Source: Gavia stellata (lineage: Eukaryota > Chordata > Aves > Gaviiformes > Gaviidae). Taken from it: 64,000 bases of DNA. The position numbers and the translations under genes were made by a program. The number at the start of each line of letters is the position of its first letter. The first letter of the stretch is position 1. Where the stretch lies: assembly GCF_030936135.1 (NCBI RefSeq), contig NC_082602.1, positions 26,663,965 to 26,727,964 of the forward strand, in the 5' to 3' direction. Positions 19,461 to 28,459 of this stretch are shown piece by piece. The notes under the pieces are model-generated. The model ran no database searches, had not been told where the DNA came from, and saw only the letters and a program-made list of their open reading frames with translations.

Positions 19461-19712
19461 GGGGGCACTGGGCAGCACTGGGCAGTGCTGAGAAGCCCTG
19501 GTCAGCCCTGGTCGGTGCTGGGCAGTGCAATGGGCAGCCCCTGGCAGTGCTGGGCAGTCCTGATCAGCCCTGGTGAGCCCCGGGCAGCACTGGTGAGTGC
19601 TGAGAAGCCCGGGTCAGCCCTGATCAGCCCTGGTCAGCACTGGGTAGTACTGGTCAGCGCTGGTGAGCCCCAGGCAGCCCCGGGCAGCACTGGTCAATGC
19701 TGGGCAGCATCG
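19461..19712. repeat. 10-bp-period minisatellite between two divergent genes
   Basis: About 25 degenerate copies of a decamer with consensus GTCAGCCCTG (variants GGCAGCACTG, GTGAGCCCCG, ATCAGCCCTG). The period stays at 10 bp except for a small shift near 19530. The array sits between the CYP17A1 TATA promoter and the BORCS7 CpG-rich promoter. Confidence 0.9.
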
Positions 19713-19779
19713 GGGTGTCCGTGCCCGGGGTGATGTCCGAGTCTGAGATATCCTGGGGGAGACCATGGGGGGACACGGG

Positions 19780-19927
19780 TCCCGAGGGGGCCGGCCCCGG
19801 GCAGAGGCGGCCCCTCCGCGGCGGTGGCCCCGCCCGCCGCGGGCCCTGCGCCTTCCCGACTCGTCTGGCCCCCGGCGCTCGCCGTAGCGGCGCCCGGTGG
19901 GGCGAGGCGGGGCGTGGGCAGGGTAAG
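19780..19927 (+). promoter_or_regulatory. BORCS7: BORCS7 CpG-island promoter and 5' UTR
   Basis: CpG-dense sequence with GC-box-like elements (ccccgcccg near 19825) and no TATA box, directly upstream of the BORCS7 ATG. This is typical of a housekeeping promoter. The island continues through exon 1 into intron 1, to about 20.5 kb. The exact start of transcription cannot be read from sequence alone. Confidence 0.6.
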
Positions 19928-22332
19928 ATGGCGGCGGGGGGCGCGGCGGACTCTCAGGCGCGCTTCGGCCACTCGGTGAAGGGGCTCCTGACCGAGAAGG
20001 TGACGAGCTGCGGCACCGACGTGATCGCCCTCACCAAGCAGGTGCTGAAGGGCTCCCGCAGCGCCGAGGTGAGCCGCGGGCGTCGCCGGACGGCCGACTA
20101 CAGCGCCCGGCATGCAGCGCGGCCGCGAGGCCTGTGGGGAGGAGCCGGGGACGGCGGGCGATCTGGCCCGGCCCGGGCGCCCCCCCCAGGGCAGTGCTTG
20201 TCGGGGGCGTCGTCCGGGCGGGGCGGCGCGGCCGGGGGGCTGCGGCCCGGCCGAGCCCCGCCGGCTGCTGAGCGGGGCCGCCGGGAGCGGCCGGCCGGCG
20301 CAGGACATGCTGGGAGCAGTAGTGTGTGGCCGGCGCGGGGCATGCTGGGAGCAGTAGTCGGTGGCCGGCGCGGGGCATGCTGGGAGCTGTAGTCCGCACC
20401 CCTGGGGCCGGGGAGAGCGGTGCCCGGGCTGCAGGCGTGAGTGGGCCGGTGGGGCACCCCCGTGGGGCTCTTGGGCCGCGGGTGCCAGCACCCCCGGGCT
20501 GCGGTTGCCTCTGACAGCGCTGGGGAGGTGGTGGGAGGCGGGAGGCTGCCTTCACCTCATGACATCTCTCCAGAGTGACAGACTGGAGCGAGGCCTCAGG
20601 CTCTCCCTAAGCCTGTGTGCTCTGAGGGGTGGGCACAGCACCGCGATGCTCCCCACAGGCCTCGCACCGCCTCCCCCGGGGCCCCCGGACTGTCAGCCTT
20701 GCCTGCAGGTCTGCTGAGCAGCCGTCAGGAGCGTCTCAGGAAATGCAGAGCTGCTGCCTCTCAGTCTGGTCTGTGCATTTGTCTTTTAGCTCCTGGGTCA
20801 AGCTGCTAGAAACATGGTGATGCAAGAAGATGCCATCCTGCACTCGGAAGATGTAAGCTGCGTTTATGTGCTAGAGCAACACTGTTTCTAGTGGATAGGA
20901 GGGGAGGAGGGTTATAAGATCAGATATGCAGACATGTTACTGGAGCCCTGAAGTGAAATACATGAGTTCAGGCAGCAGGGCTGGTGGTCAGAATAATTTA
21001 GTGCTTCTTCAAACCCATGTGTGCTGCTGGCCTTCCAGCCTCCTGCAGCCCAAGCCAGCCCTTAAGCTGTGCCACCTCTACCAGAAAGCTCAAGGGACCG
21101 TAGGTTGAAACAAAACACTTAGTGTCCGTGCCTGTCATTGGGAAAGAAGAGTGTGCCACTGCTGACAGACACCGTTGGGGGTGTTTCGGAGGCAGTGCAG
21201 TGGTACAGTGACGGCTGTGCCGCAGGAACTCCCCGGGGCACTGGGACAGCTTACCCTGTGATTCTGCTGCACTGCTCCCATTGGACGTTTGTTCTTTGTC
21301 TTGTTCTCCACAGAGCTTAAGGAAAATGGCCATAATAACCACTCATCTGCAGTACCAGTAAGTAGGGGAAAAACACGTTCCCTCTGAAGAGCTGAGTGGG
21401 TCCCTTGATGCCTTTCCTTAAAGACTTTGCATGAAGCCGACTCAGACCAATCCCTCTTGCCCGGCTCCTCAAAGCTGAGCAGGCCCTGGAGCTGGGATCT
21501 TCCAGCCCCCTCCACCTCCACTGGTACAGCTCAGGCTGGTTTAGGGTGGGACCTGAGATTTTTGCATCCTGTTTGCCATGCACTGTGTCTCCTGTGAGAG
21601 TGTGTGATGCATCTAGGGCTAAGGGGGAGAAGCCAGTGCCGCTGCTGTCCTCTCAGCACTTAATCCAGAAACACGCTGGGGATTTGGCCTCCTGAGCCCT
21701 TGATCAAGTCCCTTTTCTTCAACATGACATGAACCCTGTTGCTGAGATTTTGTTTTTCTAATGCTCTTTTTGTCTCCTTTTCTCATGTAGGCAAGAAGCA
21801 ATCCAGAAGAAGTGAGTACTCAGCTGAAGGAGTGCTAGGAGGACCTGGGGGACATGTGTGTGGGTTGATTGAAAGGGAAAAGTGATGAAGTAGAGTGGGG
21901 GAAAACAGAGTGAATAGGTTTTTGCAGCTGCCTTTGAAGCAGATGCTGGCCCAGTGGGATAGTGTTTCAGTATTGTGAAGAGATGAGAATTGGAGTGAAG
22001 GGCTGATTTATACCAAAACTTCCATTTGTTTCATTAACGTGATAGAGCCTGTGAGGTTGGTTGTGCTAGGAGATGAGGGTGGTGTAGGGCAGAGCTGTCT
22101 GCTTATGGGTGCACAAAATGAGGTTTGCCTTGGGGGGACATGGAGGTGGGCTGGGGAACCCCAGGGTTTCTCTTTGCTGTAGTGTCAGCGCTAGAGCTGT
22201 TCTGGGCCCCTGGACTTAGGCAGCACAGCGCAGTCTGGGGCACAGATCTTGCTGTGAACCTCTTTTTGCTTGGTCCCCAGTGTTGAGCAGTCATCAAACC
22301 TACAAGACCAGCTGAGTCACTTGCTGAAATGA
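19928..22332 (+). CDS. BORCS7: BORCS7 (BLOC-1-related complex subunit 7), complete, 5 exons
   Basis: Exons: 19928-20068, 20790-20852, 21314-21357, 21791-21811 and 22281-22332 (stop TGA). The sum is 321 nt, or 106 residues; the human protein is about 105. The protein begins MAAGGAADSQARFGHSVKGL and continues with the conserved TEKVTSCGTDVIALTKQVLK, NMVMQEDAILHSED, MAIITTHLQYQQEAIQ and a C-terminal NLQDQLSHLLK. Family knowledge: it is a small helical subunit of BORC, which sits on lysosomes and recruits ARL8 and kinesin for movement toward the cell periphery. Exon 4 is a 21-nt micro-exon flanked by good splice sites (tgtag ... gtgagt), needed to keep QEAIQKN continuous. The gene is followed 1.9 kb later by AS3MT in the same direction; human read-through transcripts join these two genes. 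Confidence 0.95.
20097..20115 (+). promoter_or_regulatory. ZNF143/THAP11-type site, forward copy
   Basis: ACTACAGCGCCCGGCATGC differs at few positions from the SBS consensus ACTACAANTCCCAGMATGC. It lies 28 bp into BORCS7 intron 1, in the opposite orientation to the three tandem copies downstream. Confidence 0.55.
20293..20397 (-). promoter_or_regulatory. tandem array of three ZNF143/THAP11 (SBS) sites, 35-bp unit
   Basis: Three direct 35-bp repeats (20293-20327, 20328-20362, 20363-20397). Each has a GC-rich ggccggcgc head and, on the minus strand, a 19-bp motif at 20323-20305, 20358-20340 and 20393-20375. The last reads ACTACAGCTCCCAGCATGC; the other two read ACTACTGCTCCCAGCATG. This is the known promoter element bound by ZNF143 and THAP11/HCFC1. 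The array lies within the BORCS7 CpG island, in intron 1, about 370-470 bp after the ATG. Confidence 0.75.
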
Positions 22333-23640
22333 AGTGTAGCCGAAGGCACGAGGACATCTTGACTGGCACTGAGGGCAACGAAGCGTCCTTTCTCCTCCAG
22401 ACCCCAAGGTTCAGACCTATGTCTGGATGGTGCTGGATGTCAGCTGGGATATGTGCAGAGACTCTGTTTCTGGGCACGTGGGCCCCTCTCACGTGCCTCT
22501 ATCCACGTCTCTGCTCCAGAACACTTGCCTGCGTGCCAGTGCCTAACTGAAACAAACTTACCTGAAACTTTACTTCCCCCAACAATTCCTGTGTCCACTT
22601 ACTTCCCATGTACCGTGAGGTGCTCAGCCCACACCAGCACCTCTGGCAAGAAATGCATAAAATCGAGCTGTGGGTTTTAAATACAGGTGCCTGCAGTTTG
22701 ACACTGCTCTGTATTTAGACACAGAGATGGCACAGAGTACAATTTATTTAGGGCATGTTAATCAGTGGGAGCTGTAAGTGCCTGGGTGGGTGAGAGAGGT
22801 GCTTCAGTGTAGACTGAGGTGCCAGTCCCAGGCCAGAACTTCTGAAAGCGGGAATCTGGGCACACACCTCTGTCACTGGTCCAGCTGGACCTGGTTTGGC
22901 CAGCGTCCTGCTCAGAGGTTATCTTATTTTCCACTCTGCCAGAGTTTGGAACGTCATCCCCTTGCCAACCCATCTGCACTGCCTTCGGCCTTCAGCTGCA
23001 TTCCTCTTCCTGGGCCGCTGCTCCAGCTCTTGATGAAGCAGCCTTGGCTGTGGTGTGTGTTTGTATCTGGTTGGGAAGGTATCCAAAGGCCTGGCTGGGA
23101 AGCAGGCAGGAGAGCATCACGAGCCGGTGTGCTCAGTTCTGCACTGCTCTCTGTTGGAGGACTAGCGACCGGGCTCCTGTTCACATCCTGGGGAGTGACA
23201 TCAGGCCCAGGCTATAAATACTGTGTCTCTTTTTTGGTAAGTCACTTATCTGGAGCACTTGGAGCACATGGGAAGCACTTGTTTGCCCGAGTGTGCTTTT
23301 CATCAGCTGATATGAGAAGGCAGGCTGAGCGTGGGTATTGGCCTGCCACGATCCTGTTGGAGTGCTGCTGGGTTTTGGCTCTTGTGCTGCAGAGCCTTCT
23401 CCTGGGCTGGATTTCACCATCCCCTCCAGTGCCACTGCCTGTTTAGGCTTCACCTGGTGGCACCACAGCTCCTGCAACCCCATGAAGGTGCCACTGTAAG
23501 CCCAGGGGCTATGGGGGGTATTTTTGCCTTGGGATGGGTCCTGATCTTCAGCTTTGCAGATGCACTTTGGGAATGAGGGTTTTCCCTGAGCTGCTGAAGA
23601 AGCTGCGACTCACTTGCTGGGAATAAAAGCTGTCCTGAAC
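22333..23640 (+). other. BORCS7: BORCS7 3' UTR
   Basis: About 1.3 kb after the stop codon up to an AATAAA at 23622-23627. No coding content is recognisable. The long frame 22778-23446 has no known domain. An alternative, earlier 3' end cannot be excluded; an aataaa-like cataaa occurs near 22658. Confidence 0.55.
23622..23627 (+). terminator. BORCS7: poly(A) signal of BORCS7
   Basis: Canonical AATAAA 1.29 kb after the BORCS7 stop and about 0.5 kb before the AS3MT CpG island. Confidence 0.55.
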
Positions 23641-23649
23641 ACCACAAAA

Positions 23650-24201
23650 CTGCACCAGAGTCTGTGCTGGATGCCATCGCTGGCGGTCCCTGTGCAGGGG
23701 GGAGACTGTTTGGGACAGTGGGTCTCTGCCCCCCCGGTGTCCCCCATCATGCTTCAGCTCCGGGGGCTTCTTTGCAGATGCAGTGTGTTCTTGCTGCAGG
23801 TGGCTCGTCCCCTCCAAGGTCCCCGAGCAGCCCTGTGGCATGAAACTTGGGTCTTCCTGCGTTTGGGGCAAGCAGGGACAGGGCTGTGCCATGGGGGTGC
23901 AGAGCTATTGCGGGGGGAGGCAGCAGGGTGGGTTTTTGGGGGTGTGGGTGCATGCAGAGGCCTTGGGTGCTGGCATGGACTGTGGGTCATGGCAGCGTGA
24001 CCCCCATGGGAGCAGGGCCAGCCCCCCACCCCGCGCCGTGCCTGGGGCCCCACGGGGAGGCTGCAGGGCCGAGTGCCCGGGGTCCGGAGCAGGCGGGAGC
24101 CAGTGTCGGGGTGGAAGCCAGGCCCGGGGCGGCACAGGGTGCCGGGGCGGAGCGTGCCCCGGGCAGGGCAGAGTCTGGCCGGAGCGCTGCAGCTGGAGGC
24201 A
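23650..24201 (+). promoter_or_regulatory. AS3MT: AS3MT upstream region, CpG island and 5' UTR exon 1
   Basis: GC and CpG density rise sharply from about 24020. No TATA box is seen. A donor-like gtaagg at 24202 would end exon 1 at the A of 24201, which I infer to be the first base of the initiator codon. The left limit of exon 1 is unknown. Confidence 0.5.
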
Positions 24202-27200
24202 GTAAGGCCGCCCGGGGCCTGTGCTGGGGGGCACCCCCTGGGGCCAAGGGCTCTCTGTGAAGCGGGAAAGGGGAAGTTTTTGGGGGCTCATCTCCCCAGG
24301 GCAGCTGGGACTGGGGTTTTAGGGGAGGGTAATGTTGTGAGGCTCCCCCAGGAGGATCCCACTAGGCTGCAAGTTTGGGGGTCTCCCTGGGTACTGCCGG
24401 GGCGGGAGGGGGGAGGCAAAAAGCGCTCCCATATTCCGGGACGGAGGGGGGTCGGGGCCTCCGGGAGGGCCTGGCGCAGTGCCCATCGCTGTGGTGTCAG
24501 GCACCAGCCCCACGTACCCGTTGCAGTGGCAGCCCCCTGCGGAGAGCAGATCCACTGGGAGGTGCAGGTAAGGGGCGCGGGTGGGAGCTGGCGGGGGGAC
24601 GGGGTGGCTGGGCAGGGGGAGCTGAGCCCAGGCCGCACCAGGATGCCTGCTGCGGTCAGAGGACAAAGTTCTTTTCAGGGCCCAGATAAAAACGCTTGGT
24701 GTGGTCAGCTGCTTTGCTCCCGTTTCCTGCAGGGATGGTGGGGCTGAGCAACCCCACATTTCCCTGCCCTCGTTCCCTGCACCCCTCTTGGCCGGGGAAG
24801 CGGCAGCTGCAGCCTGCAAAGTTACTGCAAATGGGAATTCAATCCCCTACCGTGCAAACACGTCTGTGCGTTCAGGCAAGGGTAGCTTGGGAGGATGGGG
24901 GCAAAGGGATGCTTGATGTTAGCCTAATTTTTAGCTGGGGGCAAACGAGAGCACCAGTGCTGGAGGACACCAGGGTTGCATACAAGCTGAGCGCAGGCAT
25001 GGTGTGTGGGGAGCTCCCAGGGTGCAGCTTGACGTAGTTTGGTGGCCTCTGTTCTCCCCATCTTAGAATTACTATGGCAAAGAGCTGCAGAAGTCAGAGG
25101 ACCTGAAAACTAATGCTTGCGTCACCTCGGCCAGGCCCCTTCCCAAGGCAGTGAGAGATGCTCTGGAGCGTGTCCATGAGGAGGTGGTGGCCAGGTAAAC
25201 CCCAGGGTCTCCCCTCTGCTGCTGCCTCCCCATGGGCTGCAGCCCCCTGGACCCCCATGCCGCCGGGGCACCTCTGCCCAGCTCAGCTTGGCATCTTCCC
25301 AGGTACTACGGCTGCGGTCTGGTGATCCCCGAGTGCCTGGCATCGTGCCGGATCCTGGACCTGGGCAGCGGCAGTGGCAGAGACTGCTACCTGCTGAGCC
25401 AGCTGGTTGGGGAGCGGGGCCACGTCACGGGGATAGACATGACGGAGGGCCAGGTATGGCACGGAGCCGGGGCTTCCCCTCATCCCCCCAGAATCCCCCC
25501 AACCGTCATTCCCTTCCTCCTCCCAGGTCGAGGTGGCGAAGAAGCACATTGCCTACCACATGGACAAGTTTGGCTACCAAAAGCCAAACGTGGAGTTCCT
25601 TCAGGGATACATGGAGAAGCTGGGTGATGCTGGACTGGCCGACGAGAGCTACGATATTGTCATGTAGGTACCATGCAGGGCACTGCCACCCCCAGTCTTG
25701 CTGCCATCAGGGGCCATGGGCTGGGGTTTGGGTCTGCATCCCACCGGGTCACTCACTTCAGGAGCACAGGTTGGGAAAGGGAAAATCCCAAGGCAGAGTC
25801 TGGGCTGGAGCCTGGGAATATAGAAACTGCCCTTTTCATGGTCACATTGGCAACTCCAAATCCTGCATGAAGCAATGGGACGTGCAGCAGCCAGTGGATG
25901 TGCAGCAGCTGGTGGTGCTGAGCGTGCAAGAGGGTGCAAATGAGCCTCGCTCTCCTCCTCCCCAGCTCCAACTGCGTGATCAACCTCGCCCCCGACAAGA
26001 GGGCTGTGCTGCGGGAGGCCTACCGTGTGCTGAAGGTAATGCCAGGGCCGGTGCCCATGGTGGGAGTGGAGCAAGTCTGGGGTGGCCCTGCTGTTGGGGT
26101 GCTACTGGGATGCAGTAAATGGGATCCAGCAAGGCAGGGATGCGGGATGGGGCTGGGGAAGGCACCTCTGCAGAGGGTCCCATTGCGGGGTGTGCAGTTC
26201 TCCCTGCCCCTTTTGTGCCATTGCTTCTCGGGGTCTCCCTTCACTCCTCGCTGCCTTCCAGCCTGGGGGAGAGATGTACTTCAGCGATGTCTACGCCAGC
26301 CAGCGCTTGAGTGAGACCATCCGGAAGCACAGGGTGCTGTGGGGTGCGTAGTTCTCCGAGACGGGGGTGGCATGGAATGCGGGGACCAGACCTTTGCCTC
26401 CATCACCTGTGTCCATGGTCTTGTGCCAGGGGAGTGCCTGGCGGGAGCCCTGTACTGGAGAGACCTGTACAGCATCGCCAAGGAGGTGGGGTTCAGCCCC
26501 CCATGCCTGGTCACCGCCAGCCCCATCACCATCGGCGACAAGGAGCTGGAGGGCATCATCGGTGAGGGTCCAACCAGGGAGTGTTGGCTCCGGGCAGCCA
26601 TGGGGAGCTGTGCTGGGATCCTGGGCTCTACCAGTTCCCAGCACAGGCACTCGCTGCCCAACCCACCAACCTCTCCCTTGCAGGCGACTGCCGCTTCGTC
26701 TCCGCAACTTTCCGCCTCTTCAAGGTGCCGGGTAGCAACCGGGCCGGGCCAGGACAGGTCATCTACAATGGTGGGATCGTGGGGCACGAGCAAGAGCTGG
26801 TGTTTGACGCCAACTTCACCTTCAAGGTGCGGGGAGGCATGCTGGGGCTCCCCAGGATGCCAAGCAGTTCTGGTCTGTAGGGATGGGGTAAAGCTGATGA
26901 AGCAGTGCTGCTCAGCAGTGTCTTCTGTGATTTTGAGGGTAAGCTTTGGTAGAAGGGGGGGTGGGTGGGAGCAGAAGGGCTGTATAAACCAGGGAATGTG
27001 CAAACAGGGACAAAAAAGGGAGCCAGACCCATGCGTGGCATTGGGGTGAAGGAGCAGGACATCCATGGTGGCTTCACAGGAGGGTTTGAAGCCAGCTGCT
27101 TGGTCGTTGTGGGTGTTTCTTAAGGTTTTGGGCTAGGTTGTGCCCCTGCTTTTGCTCCCCCCATCACCTGGCTGGGTGGCTGGGGTCCCCTGGGCAACAT

Positions 27201-28347
27201 ATCCCGGACCCCAGCCCTGCAACCATCCCTCTGCCCCCAGGAAGGAGAGGTGGTGGATGTGGATGCTGAGATGGCTGCGATCTTGCGGAGCTCCAGGTTT
27301 GCGGAGGAGTTCCTGATCCGGGCTGGTGGGGCCAACACTGCCGCACCGCAGGGCTGCTGTGGCAAGGGGGTGAAGGTTGGTAGCAGGCAGCTCCATGGCT
27401 GGGTTCAGGGATGGGGGCATTGGTGTCCCGTGCCATCAGAGTTGCCCTGCGGTGTCAGAGGGGCTATGGCATGACACCAAGAGACCTCAGTCCTTCTGGG
27501 CCAGGCAGGAGCCCATGGGACACCGAGGGTGGTGTCTGGTGCCTGAGTTTGGGCAACTGCACCCCAGCACAGGTTGGAGCCCTCCAAAGGGGGGGTCTGC
27601 TCTAAGCACCAGGTGTGAGAGCCCCTTGCCCCCCCCCAGCACATCCATGGGGGCTGCTGAGGCTGGCAGCTGGGCCTGCCTGCGGTCTCCCAAGGGGAGA
27701 CATCCTTGCCCCGGGGAGATGGCTGGAGACAGCCTGCCCCAGGGAGGTGATGGCCCATCCCGGCAGCTCCTTCCTGCCCATCGCTCTCCCAGCTGCTGAT
27801 GTGAGCTTGGCCCTGGCTGCCAGCCCTGACCCCCCAGCACAAAGCACCTCTATCTGCTGGAAGCCTCTCTCCTCCTCTCTTTGGTGGTCCCTCCAGCCTG
27901 TAGATGGGCCAGGAGAGGCAAGGGAGATAATGCCCTGCAGCTGCGTGTCCCTGAAACACAACCTTGTACTTGGGGAGGGGGAGATGTTCCTGCGTTTCTG
28001 TCCAAGCGGGAGGCATTTCTCAGATAAAAGCCGAGCCAAAGTCCCAGAGAAGCTCTTGGCTTTCTCTTCGTGGCAGGGAAAAGCAGCTGGAGTGGAGTGA
28101 CCCAGGGGCTGCCCCCACAGTAGCTATGGAGGGTCTGTTTGGGCTGCCCTGCTGGCAGGGAGTAAGTGGGGGGGAAACGCTGCTTTCCTGGGGTACCTTT
28201 TGCTTCTCTCTGGCCTGATCCTGCCCCGGGTTGTTCTCTGCCCTCCAGGAGAAGATCTGCGATCCCTTTCAGCTGCTGAAACGGCTGGTGGCCCCGGGTC
28301 CTGCCTGTCATCCTGGTGGCACCTGTGGTCCCCCGGGGTGCTGCTGA
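24201..28347 (+). CDS. AS3MT: AS3MT (arsenite methyltransferase), complete
   Basis: Inferred coding exons: 24201 (A only), 24527-24567, 25067-25194, 25303-25453, 25527-25663, 25966-26035, 26262-26343, 26430-26561, 26684-26826, 27241-27369 (or 27375) and 28249-28347. This gives 370 or 372 residues; human has 375. The cytosolic enzyme uses S-adenosylmethionine to methylate trivalent arsenic. Motif I is ILDLGSGSG (residues 74-82), followed by VTGIDMTEGQ; SNCVINL, GECLGGALYW and FRLFK-type blocks are also present. With the start chosen, the four arsenic-related cysteines fall at 32, 61, 156 and 206, exactly the human numbering. This strongly supports a start codon split as A|TG, because the in-frame triplet in exon 2 itself is GTG and no upstream in-frame ATG is open to it. 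The C-terminus is Cys-rich (QGCCGKG, then CHPGGTCGPPGCC), as in the family. Longer introns (499, 302, 414 and 873-879 bp) show no repeats. Confidence 0.93.
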
Positions 28348-28432
28348 GCGGCAAGCGATGCCCCCGTGCCGGCGGATGCTAGCAGGGCAGAAGGATGTGG
28401 CCCCAGCAGCGTGCGGCTTCCACCAGAGAGCA

Positions 28433-28438
28433 AATAAA
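28433..28438 (+). terminator. AS3MT: poly(A) signal of AS3MT
   Basis: Canonical AATAAA 86 nt after the stop codon, giving a short 3' UTR of about 110 nt. Confidence 0.75.
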
Positions 28439-28459
28439 TGGCTGAATTGAAGTCTGTGT

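Noticed and set aside
19694-20555. Long Pro/Ala/His-rich minus-strand frames opposite BORCS7 exon 1
   Set aside because: They fall in a CpG island and across the 35-bp tandem repeats, so the repeated peptide text is only a product of the DNA repeat.
24073-24747. AS3MT starting from a GTG at 24073 as one long N-terminal extension
   Set aside because: The extension has no family similarity and no ATG. The split-ATG model gives the exact human cysteine numbering and good splice sites.
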